64,000 nt of DNA from Typhlomys cinereus (GCA_023101885.1 JALPQD010000361.1:902327-966326); one strand, 5' to 3'; positions 21,886-34,759 are shown, numbered from the stretch's first letter. The notes: a model not told the origin generated them from the sequence alone. Numbers and translations are program-made.

Positions 21886-23530
21886 GCACAAAAGACTGCT
21901 TACACATGTACACACACAATCACACGTAATGTCTATGTACTTAGACTCATGTGCCCACATGCACAGTTACACACTCAGATAAATACATGCCCTCATATAC
22001 ATACATTCTTACATATATGCACACACATGAACACACACCCTTATATACATGTATACTTACACACACTTATATACAGATATATACTTTTATATGGATGCAC
22101 ACACTCTTACATATATCCACACGTATACACACCTTTACATACATGTATACTTATACACATGCAGATTTATATGCACCCTTATATATTCCCACCTGCATAC
22201 ATATACACACATGCACACACATATATTTACACTAACACACCCTTATATACATGCACACAGACTTTTACATTCACACACATGTGTAGTTACATACATGCAC
22301 ACACAATTACATACATACACACACATCTACACACATGTATACTTACACACATACATACATACTCTTACATAAATACTGTTATATGCATGCACCCTTACAT
22401 ACATGCATGCCCTTACATACATTGATACAACTTACATCCATATACACTCTCTTACATACATGCACCCACACACTTACATGCATGTACACATACTCTTATA
22501 TGCACATACACTTATATACATGTATACATTCTTCATACATTCACATCTATGTACACATACACTCACCTATATGAACATGCTGCTCTTACATATATTCACA
22601 CAGCTTATATTCATAAACACACTCTTACATACATGCACACACATACATGCATATACATACACTTACACACACATATATGTGCACACACTCTTACTGCACA
22701 CATATACACTTACATGCACTCACACACATACACTTACATGCACTCACATACATGTGCACACACTGACTTACTGCACACACATACACTAACATGCACACAT
22801 ACACTTACATGCACTCACACACATACATGTGCACACACTCTTACATACTTCACACACACACTTACATGCACTCACACACATACATGTGCACTCTCTTACA
22901 TACTGCACACACATGCACTCACACACATACACTTACATGCACTCACATACATGTGCACACACTCTGACTTACTGCACACACATACACTTACATGCACACA
23001 TACACTTACATGCACTCACACATACATGTGCACACTCTTACATACTACACACATGTATACTTACATGCACTCACATACTTACATGTGCATATACTCTTAC
23101 ATACTGCACACACATACACTTACATGCACACATACACTTACATGCACTCACACATACATGTGCACACTCTTACATACTACACACATGTATACTTACATGC
23201 ACTCACATACTTACATGTGCATATACTCTTACATACTGCACACACATACACTTACATGCACACATACACTTACATGCACTCACACATACATGTGCACACT
23301 CTTACATATTACACACATGTATACTTACATGCACTCACATACATGTGCACACACTCTGACTTACTGCACACACATACACTTACATGCACACATACACTTA
23401 CATGCACTCACACGCATATGTTTGCACACACTCTTACATACTTCACACACTTACATGCACTCACACATACATGTGCACTCTCTTACATACTGCACACACA
23501 TGCACTCACACACTTACACACGTGTGCACT
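21886..23530. repeat. CA-rich complex array with 132-bp higher-order units
   Basis: 1.6 kb of CACA/TACA/TATA steps. The right half (about 22780-23440) is organised into higher-order units: ACTGCACACACATACACTTA recurs at 22971, 23103, 23235 and 23363, spacings of 132, 132 and 128 bp. Histidine/threonine/tyrosine-rich frames up to 334 codons are repeat artefacts. Confidence 0.93.
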
Positions 23531-25720
23531 TGATTAGGGAGCAAGGAACTTGACTAGCAGCACCAGCCAGCTTTCTGATTTGATCACAGAAGGATTTATT
23601 CCTCACCTAGCAGAATCCAGGTTTCAAACTTAACGCAGAAGCTGCTGAAGAGAGTCCGCCTTTGAGGTTCACCTCCCTCCACTGTCTTGGCTCCCCAGGG
23701 AATGGGACCAGGTTAGTGACCCCAGCCAGCTTGGAAAGGGCATGATCCGTTCTGCGGAAACTTCACACCACATATAACAAACCCAAGCTGCTTACCTGCT
23801 ATCAACAGCCATTAATATCATTGACTGAAAATGTAACAGAAAAGCTTGAAAATACAATGTAGTCAGTTGTGTCATTGCTAGATGCCCAGCAGAACAGCCC
23901 TCCTTGTGTGGGCGACAAATGCAAGATCAGGGGTGTGTTTCGTTAATAAAGTGATTCCTTGACGATTCCGCCTCTGTGTGCTATGCTCACACCTCCAGTG
24001 TCTGTGAAGGGAAGCTTTGTGATTAAGGATGAGACAGGCCTTTGCCTCTGGCTGTAAAAATACTATGTGGCAGGCAGATCGATGCTACGTCAATGTGGCA
24101 TAGGCAGATGCAGTAGACCCCCTCGGGCCTCATGGGTTTCATACTGTGTTTACAGTACCAGACGTGAATTCTTCCTGGTGAAGATCTCAAGTCCAGTTAG
24201 ACAGAGGCTCTAATCACCCCCACAAAGGCCACTAGTGCACCAGTGGGCACCTGGTGCCTAAGGTGGTCTTGTGATTTGCAGTTAGCAGCTGGGCAAGATC
24301 ACTGGTATCCTTGCCTGAGGAGCCTACATGCTCTGCGCAGGCTAGCTGGCAGGATAGAGTTTTGCAGCACTTTCCAACTTGATTTTCCTTTATCATAGAG
24401 CCAACTGTGCATTATAAAAGGCAATAAGGTCGTAACAACTAGTTCTGACGGACAACCAAGAGCACAGCAAGCACCAGTTGCATTTGGGGCCTGGGGCCTC
24501 CCTGACCCATTGCTCCTCTGGGGACACTGGACACTTGGCACGAACCCTTGTTTGGTGGTCTGTGTCTTCTGGGAGCAGTATACTCAGCAGTGCAGGGAAC
24601 CTACTGCAAGACAGGGGTTTCCTGTGTGTGGTCACACCCCAGCATGTCATTGACTTCTTGTCTCCTAGTTAACAGAGGTGCTCAACGCCATGTTCATGAA
24701 ACTTAAACTGTTACTTTGCTGAAAAGCATATAACGGAATCTGGCAAAATCTAGAATGAAGCACTGTGTGCCAGGATATATTGTCCAAGAAACCAGTGAGC
24801 TCTTGCCAATAAAATAGAAAATATATTTAATGAAGCAGTCATAAAAGATCAGTAAAGGAAATAAAAGCTGTGGGTGAATTAAAAGATACCGTCGCTCTGT
24901 GTGGCTACCTATCACGAAAGGAAACCGTTTCCTCCAAATTTATCAATAATTCAGCTTGATGACAAAGCCCCGTATCCTACTCAATGACTTTTAGAATTCA
25001 TAAGAAAGTGGAAAACGCCCCAAATGGCCAAGGCAGTAATCAAGACCATGAGTTATTATAAATTAAGCAGTTAAAATGACATGGGAAGGCATGACAGAAA
25101 ATTAGTTAAATGACTTAATTGAAGAGGGAGCTTGGGAAAAGACCTTCATGTACAAAGACACTTAAGAGAGAATTCTTACCCATCAGCAGAGAAGATGCAC
25201 AACTTAGATGTTTAACAAAGAGAATAAAGGCCAGTGTTCCTCTAGCATCTTTGCAGCAGACCTCTTGGGGCTGCCTCAGGCAAATGTAAATGCACCTTTC
25301 ACACATTTAGAGGTAAATCCTAGTCAAGAGTCTGCTGATCATGGAGACGGTCCAGCTGTGGAGGAAGAAATAAAATAAAATCAAGTCACTCTCTCCCCTG
25401 CTGCAGATTAAATTTACCAGGGCTTTTGCAAAGAAGAGCACCATTCTAATTTAATAAGAAATGACTCCTTTCACTTGGACCAGACATCTCTGGAGAGAAA
25501 ATAGTTCACTGAGGTACAAAACAGCGATTACACCTGGCTCTGGGAGTGTCGTAGACATCTTCCTGTCTCCCAGCATCGTCTGCCTGTGACCGGCAGGAGC
25601 ATAGACCCCTGGCCAGTGGCTGGAGAGCGTTCTTATGCCTTTATGGAGACAGGCATTGCAGAGTCCATGTGGCTTTCTCCATACTATTTTAGAATGTTCA
25701 TTCCTTTAAAAATGGCAACA
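23531..25720. other. Unique non-coding sequence
   Basis: No repeat or gene recognised. Short frames only. Confidence 0.45.
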
Positions 25721-25770
25721 TTATTCTAAGCCCAAAGATACTGAAAGCAGTATCTTTGGGCTTAGAATAA
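25721..25770. repeat. Perfect 23-bp inverted repeat, 4-nt loop
   Basis: The left arm 25721-25743 (starts TTATTCTAAGCCC) and the right arm 25748-25770 (ends GGGCTTAGAATAA) are exact reverse complements, separated by AAAG. The symmetry stops sharply on both sides. No flanking TA or longer terminal repeat suggests a transposon. The hairpin is too short and its loop too small for an ordinary animal pre-miRNA. Confidence 0.97.
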
Positions 25771-27099
25771 AACATGAATATTACAACTTTATTGAGTGTC
25801 AGACAATTTCAGATTTCTGTTACACAAACAAAAGATGTTGCACAAAAGTGTTTGCAAGGGATGCTTTCTGTGTGGAAAACTTCACAGTCTGTTCTACAAA
25901 AGACTCAGATTGTCCAGGGACCTCAGGTGCTACAAGCTGTCTCCCCACAAGAACAGTATTTTTCCATGTGAAATGCAGGGAGAGAGATCACAAGGAACCC
26001 CAGAGGGATTTCATGGAACCCCAGTAAAGAATGAGACCCAGAGACTCTGTGACTACAAGAAAGAGCCCACTGGCCCTTCCGCATGGATTTTCCTACAGAT
26101 TAGACAGACTCCAGAGCAAGAGTGCTTCATTCATAAATATCCTAGCAGCCCACGGGTAGCACATCTACTCCAAATAATCCAGTCAGAACTAGTCTTTCCT
26201 GATCCAATGGTGCTATTACGCTGACTTGGAATATTTGAGCTAAAAATTCTCACTTGCAAATTGAGCTACAATTCTGCACAGAGGACTTTAGTTTTCCTGC
26301 TCCCCACCCTTCCCTCAAGAGGTTGCAGCCTTGACAATAGCAGAAAGACAGAATCTTTTTGTTCCGTGGGATAGCACACAGAGACAAGATCTCAAGGTCT
26401 TTGCTGTCATAGTTTGTTTACAAATATCGCTGGGCACATGGTGCTCTGCTGTGTCCAATGCAGAAATCTGATATTTCAACTTTAATAACCACTTGGAAAG
26501 ACTCTTGAGACACCCCCAGGCCTGACAGAGGGTCATTTATGTGCCTGTTATTATCTTCATTCTCCATGAGATATCTGCCTTTTCCCTGCATGTTCAGGTC
26601 AAAATCAGAACGGAAGGTCGGCAGGCTAAGGATAAATTTCCCTAGTCAGATCAGCATAAAAAACTGATCTTTCATGATTTCATGATGAATAGGAAAGCAA
26701 GCTTTGCCCACCTGGGGCTGAGCGAGCTAATTGTTCTGGGAGCTTCCTGCCCTCCGCTGGTTCATTCTCTAAGCCGGTGGTAACCAGCTTGGGTGTGTCA
26801 TTAACACTGGAACGCTAATCACAAGAAACAGAAATGAGTGCACTGTTAGCTTTTACATATTTTCTTACTTGATTGGCAATTTTAACCTAAGGAAAAACAA
26901 ATCTGCCTGGAGAATTTGCTAAAACACTAGCCAGTTTCTAAAGATCATGATTCCTGTGTTCACAGCTGTGTTCTTACAATCTGAAATTGATTCCATATGG
27001 GAGTAGCCACAACTTTTCTCCAGTCTGCATAGGTTCTCAGAATAAAGTTTAAAAATAAACAGTAGAAGTAACACATATGCATATACATATATCGTGCAT
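25771..27099. other. Unique non-coding sequence
   Basis: No gene recognised. A 142-codon frame at 25796-26224 lacks any family feature. Confidence 0.45.
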
Positions 27100-27111
27100 G
27101 CATGTGTGTGT

Positions 27112-27143
<32 letters not shown>

Positions 27144-27212
27144 CAGAGAGAGAGAGAGAGAGGAAGAGAGAAAGAGACAGAGAGAGAGAGAGAGACAGAG
27201 AGCGCGCGCGCG
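27100..27212. repeat. TG, then GA microsatellite ending in alternating GC
   Basis: TGTGTGTGAGAGAG passes into a roughly 90-bp GA/GAGACA tract and ends with GAGCGCGCGCGCGG (27200-27213). Adjacent TG, GA and CG alternations combine Z-DNA and triplex potential. Confidence 0.93.
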
Positions 27213-28529
27213 GCACCGAGTATGGAAGCTGAGTTGGGATTCCCGCCTCGTAGAACATCTTCCACACATAAAGGGACCTTTCAGAACGACAGTCCAGGCT
27301 TCTCAGGGCCTGGAGATCAGGCGAAGCAGTAGTGCAGCAGACATGCTGCTCACAGCAGCTCGCTCTCGTCCTTCTGCTAAGCAACGAGATCTCAGGTGGT
27401 CTCCACCCAGCAGCATGGAGCGTGGGGGGTTCTTGTCTCTCTAAATGTGTCCTTCGTGCTTGGCAGAACCGAGAGTTTCTGCACACGACTTCCCAGTGCC
27501 TTCAGACCAACATTCCATCCTCCTTGGGGTATTTTCTGCTCTTACAGAATTCAAAAGGAACAGATGACTTAAACTGCAAAACTGCATAAAAATAACATTA
27601 AGGATTATTTACTTACTTGCTATGAAGTAGAGAATTTAACTTCCTATTTGTGAATATATGTAAGCATTCAGTCTATATATAATATATAACAAACCTAACT
27701 TGTATAGGGTAACACAAATTTATTTGTACCTCACATCTGTTATTACATATGTTGGCCCCAGATCTTGTCTCCTGCAAACAGGAAAGAAGGAGGTGTCACA
27801 GCAACCTGTACTCAAGATTCCACACACCATGGGAAAGGTGGGGGGCTTGAGGGCTTTGCGGAGGCCCATTTAAGGAAAGCTGCCTTCTCTGGTCAACATT
27901 ATGGAGTCGATTTCTACCTCTGGTGGGAAAATAACACTCTGATCTGCCCCCAAAGAATGGAACATTAGCACAGAGCGTCTCTCCCCTTAAGAGCGAATCT
28001 AACTGAACCTGTGAATCACTTGACCAGAGACAGCCCCTGGGAAACTGATTCACCTGAAGACATGCCAGAAAAGGGAGGAAATGTATCTCCCTAATGAGAT
28101 CATGCATTTATATAACCCAGAGCAGCCTGCTGCATGCACTTGTTTACAGATCTCGGCTTTTCCATTCCCCTTTTCTGTCGTTTCTTCAGGTACCAGCCCA
28201 AATCCTAGGTGGGCCTGACATTTGGACATTCCCACTCTTGATCTGAAGACTCCCAGCCCCTGCAGCTGCTCGCCAAGATCCGATGCTGGGCCTACCTACC
28301 TTCTTAAACCCTGTCTCAAAAGACGTGACTTTCTTTCCCACTTATTAACCTTCCTCCCGACAGCTGCCAAGGTATCCCGCCCACTGGCATTTCCCCTAAG
28401 AATGGAATAAAACAATCCCTAAGCTTCCTTCTGAGTTGGTTTTTAAATTCGTTTTTCAGTGAGAAAAGTGTCTCAAAGCAGGATCCCTGACGTGGCAGTA
28501 AGAGCATGCACGCAAACACAGAGCCGGGG
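27213..28529. other. Unique non-coding sequence
   Basis: No recognised element or gene. Confidence 0.45.
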
Positions 28530-28725
28530 AAGGAGCTCCCCAGGCTACCCAATCGGCTGCCTCTGGGTTTGATTAGTAGACCCTGTCTCACGGGAAGAGT
28601 GACTGAGCACAGTCTCCAATGTCAATCTCAAGCCTTCACATGCACTTGCACGTGAATGTGCCCCCCACACGTGAACAAGGAAACGCCCACGCATGTAGCC
28701 AACACATACGAGCACTTGAAAATCA
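28530..28725 (+). mobile_element. Composite (B4-like) SINE, 3' part
   Basis: CCCAGGCTACCCAATCGGC, then TAGACCCTGTCTCACGG, then GACTGAGCACAGTCTCCAAT, then a CACATGCACTTGCACG-type tail, in the order of the composite SINE at 19938-20310. The head is lost or unrecognisable. Confidence 0.55.
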
Positions 28726-30689
28726 AAGAATGAATTTAAGAATCAATGTGATCACTTTATGAAAATTTCCATATTTTTTTCCTAAAAACATATCTCTCTA
28801 CATTTCTCTAGAACAAGCAAGAAAGCGCAGCCCTTGACAGAAAGACGTCATTCTTTGGAGTTCTGGGCTTCCAGGCATTTAGGGAAAGCACTTCTCTCAT
28901 GATTATCCAGATACTTCCTTCCCTCTCATTGCATCAGTTTTTAAAATACCCCGGTTTACACATTTTATTATCAAAAATACGCTTCTGGCACAGAAACATT
29001 TTAATTAGATTATGTTACTTATTGCAAAATAATTCACAAAATGGGATCTACATACTTGAAAATTCTTTTCAGATATATTTCTCTTTTCACTTGAACAAGG
29101 ACTTACATCTTCCAATATTCATAGCAATTCTTTGTGAAAATTAACAATTTCACTTTTTGGCTTTAATTTTCAAATTGTCTTATTGGACAACCAGAGGGTT
29201 TTGCTGTGACAGTGTTGTGGATGCCGTGCGCTGCGGCCCGTGCACGGCTGCGTTGCGTGCAGTCCACCCTCTGGTTTGCCCCTTTTGCCTTCCGTTCAGT
29301 ATGTTCATGTGAAGAAGAGCAAATACAAGTAAAACGACAGCACATTGCTTTAGATGCTATTCACAGGAAAGCCAGGAACGACTTTGCATTAGACTGATCC
29401 ACAAGCCCAGCGAGACATCTGCCTGCTCCCCACTCAGTGCTGACCAAGAGGTTTCAGATCACCCCCACTGTGTGTGGAAAACACGTGTGGTGACTTGCGC
29501 TTTCCTGAGGGCATCGGGTCCCTCCTTGCTGATGAGCAAGCGCCCACCCTCCTTCCGGGCTGACACATCAAGGAAGCGCTGCACTCCTGGCCCTGGAGCA
29601 GGGGCCATGCTGAATGGGCCAGCAGTGGTCACCTCGGCCGGCCCGTCAGGGCGCATGACTATGGACAGAGCACCTTCCTGGAGCTGATGCTAGCTCCCGG
29701 CGAAAGCCCGAGGGACTCACACTGGAGAAGGCGAAGAGAGGAGTGTGGCTGGAAATGACCCCCAGGTCCCCAGAGGAGACAACATTCCACTCGTGGAGGT
29801 CTCTTGGTGTCTTGCATTCCCTGCCCTGTGGCAGTCACTTCCTAACGCATTTAATTTTCTGTCGCTTACAGACAAATAGGAATCCTCATGCTCGATCTAA
29901 AAGTAAATGCTTTTTCTACTATAAAAAGAAAGTAAAAACATCCCTTCATTTGTACTTAGGATGCTCTTATTTTTTTAAATGGGTGTTTGATGCTATTTTA
30001 TTGACTATCGAGTTTGTCTCTGAATCTTTGCAGTAAAGACATGTCAGCAGGATGTCTCGTCTTGTTTTGTTTTGGTCAAATGTGACTGTTGTTAACAGTG
30101 ATAATTTCCCAGTGCCCCTTCCCGCGTGGTTAACAGAGAACGTGCTCTCTTTCTGCCCATCACGCGTAGATCATAGGTGAGGACACCTTGTGACCACGTA
30201 GTTATCAGACCAGACATTACACTGTGGCTGAGAACAGGGCGCCCTGAAGGGTGAGACACAGGGCTGGGCTGGGGGGACGCAAAGTTGGTCACAGGCAGAA
30301 GTCGGAGCGAGCTCTGCGGGTGGGTAAAACAAGTGGGTGACATGTTCAGCGGAAGTACCACAGCGGTAGGCAGAGGCGACTCAGTGGTGTCCGAATTACC
30401 ACCATATACTTAGGGTGCTAAAAACGTGAGAATGCTGGAGTTTAGGAAAGAAATGTAAATCTTTAGAATTAACATAGAATAGGCTTTCGAGAGTCAAGCG
30501 AAAGTCAAATAGGAGGAGTCATGAACCATTGGAACACAAGGGCACCAAGCCGAGCTTGAGAGTAGGGGAGACAGGTAACCCCAGACAAGGGTCATCAAGC
30601 AGGGATCCCCAGAGAAAGACCCACAGGACACCCCATGTAAAGACCCCCCAGGCAGGGAGCCCCCCAGGCAGGGCCCCAGCTAGAGGGGG
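28726..30689. other. Unique non-coding sequence
   Basis: No gene or repeat recognised. Confidence 0.45.
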
Positions 30690-30778
30690 GCATCAGCTGG
30701 GGGACCCAGCTACGGGGGACCCAGCTACGGGGGACCCAGCTACGGGGGACCCAGCTACGGGGGACCCAGCTCGGGGGG
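30690..30778. repeat. 15-bp minisatellite, about 5 copies
   Basis: Unit GGGGACCCAGCTACG, nearly perfect. The flanks (30620-30690) contain related CCCCCAGGCAGGG blocks, an older layer of the same kind of repeat. Being 15 bp, it reads as a five-residue repeat. Confidence 0.92.
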
Positions 30779-31317
30779 CGGCTGTTTCTCCCGCTGGCAA
30801 CACTCAGCAGCTCCCGGTCAGCCTCTGCAGGTGCGCGGCTGCTCCCTGACAGGCAGGCTTTCTGTGCTGCTCTCTGTGCGACCCGTGGTCCCTCTCAGGT
30901 TGGCTGCCCCGGGTCAGGTGACCTCAGAAGCTGGGAGTGAGTGTGCTGTGTAGTCTGTCACTGTCTGTGGAGGTACCTGTGAAATAATCTTTCCTTCTTT
31001 TGTAGCATTAATATGTTTATTGTACAAGGGAGTAAACTGACAGCTACGTTTAGTTTAGACATCTAAGGTGGGCTTAGTGCTCAAAGCCCCATGCCTCCCT
31101 CCTGTATCCAGCCATTTCCTCCCACCTGCTGGTCATCAGGGTCTGTGGGTTCCGGGGTTCCCTCTGGGTCGTCTGTTCTAGTGGGGTTCAGGCATCTGTG
31201 GTATATATTTTCTTTTTCGCTCATAAAATCTCTTTAGATGCATGTCTGGTCTGATATTAACATAGTTACTCATCTTTCTGTTTTAGGAATCACGTGGCGA
31301 ACAGTTTCCTTATTCTC
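30779..31317. other. Unique non-coding sequence
   Basis: Nothing recognised with confidence. 31000-31300 has a faint L1-3'-end-like AT composition. Confidence 0.35.
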
Positions 31318-31662
31318 TGTCATGGTTTGAATGTGAATTAGCTCCCAGGGTCTTCGTGTGTTTGAACTGTTAGTTGTTATTTGGGAAGGTCATGGCACGT
31401 TAGGAGGTGGGGCCTTGCTGCAGGAGGACACGCCGGGGAGGGGCTTGAAGCTGGGTAGTTCCGCCCTGTTTCTGGGAGGCGTCTGCTCTGGTAGTTTCCA
31501 GTTTGATCTCTCATCTCCATGATGTATGTGACCTAAGCCGCCTGCAAATCCTGCTGCCTTCCCTGTAATGGATGGTATCTCCCTCTGTAACCGCAGCCAA
31601 AGCAAGCTCCTTCTCCCTAAAGTCCTTGCCTTAGGGTCTCACAGCACCAGAAAGATAATCAG
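31318..31662 (+). mobile_element. MaLR-like LTR (MT/ORR1 type)
   Basis: Starts CTGTCATGGTTTGAATGTGA, has GGTCATGGCACGTTAGGAGG, then GGGGCCTTGCTGCAGGA, and ends AGGGTCTCACAGCACCAGAA with AGATAATCAG. This is the order of rodent MaLR LTRs (TTTGAATATG..., GGAACCTTTAGGAGGTG..., TTGTCACAGCAACGAGAAAG). Diverged solo LTR. Confidence 0.6.
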
Positions 31663-31869
31663 TGCATTCTCGTGGATCTGTCACTTCATGTTTTTAAGAA
31701 GACAGCGTACAGAATACAGTTTCCTCCTTGTAAAGCACTCTAATTTGACATTCCCTGCCTTCCGCCACGTCATTTAGGCCATATAGACTACCCTCATGAT
31801 TGATAAAGCTCTTCACAGGTCGACAATTTCACTACTAAATTTGTATTTGTTATTTCAATGAAACTGTTC

Positions 31870-33100
31870 AACATCTTCCTCTTTCCCTGTGTCTTGAATA
31901 TTTGTGTCTGTTGTAATATGCAATTTTAATTTGCATTTTGCTTTTTGAGCTGTTTATTTTCTTCTTGTCAAGTTCTTCTTGACTAAGCAGTGTGCTCCGT
32001 CCGGGTCACCAGTCTGGCTGCATTGTCTAACTATCTGCTTTGCTATCCCTGATCCTTACGGCTGCTGCGCGTATCTTATCTATGTTTGCTTTGGACAACA
32101 AACACCCTAGTATATTTTGAGAGCAGGAGAAAAGTAGAATTTGTTGAAACTGTCTGTTGCTCTTTAATGCTTTAAGCTTCTGGGTAATTTTTTCATGGTA
32201 GATCTGGTGGTTAAGAACTTTCTCTTTCCATTTACCAAGAGAAATGATCCATTCATGTTGGTAGTTTATTTGTCTACACAACGTGAGCTGACAGTTTTCC
32301 CAGGAGTGAATCCGGGATGGGATCTCTCTCCTCTGCATTCACCCTTCTGCGACTTTAGACAAGAATGCTTTCAGCACTTTATTCTGATGGATGTGGATGT
32401 CTCGTGTGTGCTTGTTTATCTTGGCCCCACTGACCCTGTGGAATTGCTGTTCAGAACAGTCATGTGTTTTGTCGCTGTCAAACGGACTTTTCCGAAGCCG
32501 TCCTTCCCGCCTCCTGTGCGTTCTCAGAGCCCGCGGCCCTCTCCACCTTGCCTTGCTTCCCGCGGAGCTGCAAGCTTTGTTCCTGCACTTGATCACTCTC
32601 CACCACATCTGATCCTTCCCCGTTTTGGCACGTTTACCACACTTCAGTGCTGGACTCTGCTTTTCCGTCTGTTTCTGTGGTTTCTTTACGTTGTTTTATC
32701 ACTTCTTTCTCGTCACATTTTCCGCGCATGTGCTTGTTGGGAAAGGTCAGGAAAGCAGTGGCTTCATTTGCTGCGATTCCTCTGTGAGATCGCTATTACC
32801 GCTCAATATCCTTTCCTTGCAAACCAGGCATATGGTCTATTTGTCGTTTCATGGATATTTTGACTCCATCGAGCGCAGCTAATGCGTTTTTACCGGAGTC
32901 ATGGTCGCTTGCAGTCTGCTAATTTCCTCTCTTGTCTCTCTCTGGCTTAGCTGAAGCAACATCCACATTGACCCTCCATGCTTTCCAACATGCAAGAAAT
33001 ATTTTCCTTTGTAGTCAAGGCCTGTGCTTTCTGATAAGCTCTTTGGCCCTGTTTTTCACATACACAGTTGAAGATTTGTCTTTTCTTTTACTGGTCAACA
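31870..33100 (-). mobile_element. Possible very old LINE, antisense
   Basis: Low-confidence call. Parts such as CTTTCAGCACTTTATTCTGA and GATGTCTCGTGTGTGCTTG weakly resemble antisense 3' regions of ancient mammalian L1. The region holds the longest open frame of the window that is not a tandem repeat (222 codons, plus strand, 32195-32863). Its product is hydrophobic at the C-terminal side but has no recognised domain, which fits chance or antisense origin. Confidence 0.25.
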
Positions 33101-33139
33101 AATCTCAAAGAACACTTTCCCATCTTTCACAATATACTG

Positions 33140-33945
33140 TAGGCTCATCTGTCTACACAGCTGTGACCTGCTGCTGGCGTTGGGATGAAGTGTATCTGGT
33201 AGACTCTCCTGTCTGCACAGCTGTGACCGGTTGCAGGCATTGAGATGAAGCGTGTCTGGTAGACTCTCCTGTCTACACAGCTGTGACCCGTTGCTGGCAT
33301 TGGGATGAAGTGTGTCTCATAGACTCTCCTGTCTACACAGCTGTGACCTGCTGCTCAGCGTTGGGATGAAGTGTGTCTGGTAGACTCTCCTGTCTACACA
33401 GCTCTGACCTGCTGGCATTCAGATGAAGCGTGTCTGGTAGACTCTCCTGTCTACACAGCTGTGACCCGTTGCTCTGCATTGGGATGAAGCGTGTCTGGTA
33501 GACTCTCCTGTCTACACAGCTGTGACCTGTTGCTGGCATTGGGATGAAGCATGTCTGGTAGACTCTCCTGTCTACACAGCTGTGACCTGTTGTCATTGAG
33601 ATGAAGCGTGTCTGGTAGACTCTCCTGTCTACACAGCTGTGACCTGTTGTCATTGAGATGAAGCATGTCTGGTAGACTCTCCTGTCTACACAGCTGTGAC
33701 CTGCTGCTCAGCGTTGAGATGAAGCGTGTCTGGTAGACTCTCCTGTCTACACAGCTGTGACCTGCTGCTCAGCGTTGGGATGAAGTGTGTCTGGTAGACT
33801 CTCCTGTCTACACAGCTGTGACCTGTTGCTCAGTGTTGGGATGAAGCATGTCTGGTAGACTCCTGTCTACACAGCTGTGACCTGTTGCTCAGTGTTGGGA
33901 TGAAGTGTGTCTGGTAGACTCTCCTGTACACAGCTGTGACCTGTG
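33140..33945. repeat. 58-60-bp minisatellite, about 14 copies
   Basis: Unit GTCTGGTAGACTCTCCTGTC, then TACACAGCTGTGACCTGTTG, then a variable CTGGCATT or CTCAGCGTT, then GGGATGAAGCGT. Units vary by small indels at the CTGGCATT part, and one late unit lacks CTC in ACTCTCCTG. Each unit holds an E-box CAGCTG. I see no transposable-element parent. Confidence 0.95.
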
Positions 33946-34759
33946 CTCACCATTATCAGTCTTGACTTGTTTTTTTATATTTTGGACTCTTTGGTGTGAA
34001 TCAGTAGTGCTGGGTTCTAGCTGCAGTTTTTCCAAGTCTTAGACATCCTGCCTCTAATACTGCAAATCATTCCTGGTTTGCCTGCCCAGCTAGGAGCCAG
34101 GGCTTTGAGTCATCCTAAATCACAAACAGATCTGAGTCAAGCAGATTTGAGTGTTTGTTTATACTTTAATATGCAGAGGTCTCAAATGAAAACTTATCAA
34201 GGATGGTCAGGAAGACAGCAGATGACAAATTGCCTGAATTATAATTTTCTCTCAGTTGAAGTGTGTATTAATAAGACATAGTGTGCTCAGGACAACAAAA
34301 TTGAGTGCAGACAGGTTCGCAGACAATGCTGCAGATTGGAAGATATTAATAGAACTCTATTAAGATCTTTCTCATGACACATAGCGCCACAAACACCTGA
34401 AGGGTTTCTGCAAATGTTAGGAGCTGAAGATCACAGAAGAGACTCTCACCCGAACATTAAGTAGACAGAGAACACTGAACTTCCAGACAGACCTCCTCCC
34501 GACGGTGCCTTCCTCTGTGGCCAAGGAAGGTGGGAAAGGAAACACTTGCCACGCCCAGGAGGTGAAGACAGGGTCAGCAGGAGACAGGACGGAGGCTCCC
34601 CAAATGTAGGAGATGCCCCACATCGCCATCAAAAGTCTTCCGCCCGTGATAAGGCCCGGGAATGAAGTCAGTGGCTTCTCATTTTAAGCGTCTTGACTCC
34701 CACTGAAGAGTTTATCCATGTGTAACGTAAGGAACCTGTGCGAAGTAATTACTGACCAT
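33946..34759. other. Unique non-coding sequence
   Basis: No gene or repeat recognised. Confidence 0.45.

Noticed and set aside
21883..23553. 334-codon His/Thr/Tyr-rich frame and shadows
   Set aside because: Translation of CACA/TACA repeat; open in three frames at once.
25721..25770. Pre-miRNA hairpin
   Set aside because: The stem is only 23 bp with a 4-nt loop; animal pri-miRNAs need a longer stem with mismatches and a larger loop.
25721..25770. Rho-independent terminator
   Set aside because: Shape is superficially similar, but there is no following T run, the stem is A+T-rich at its base, and the window is a rodent nuclear genome.
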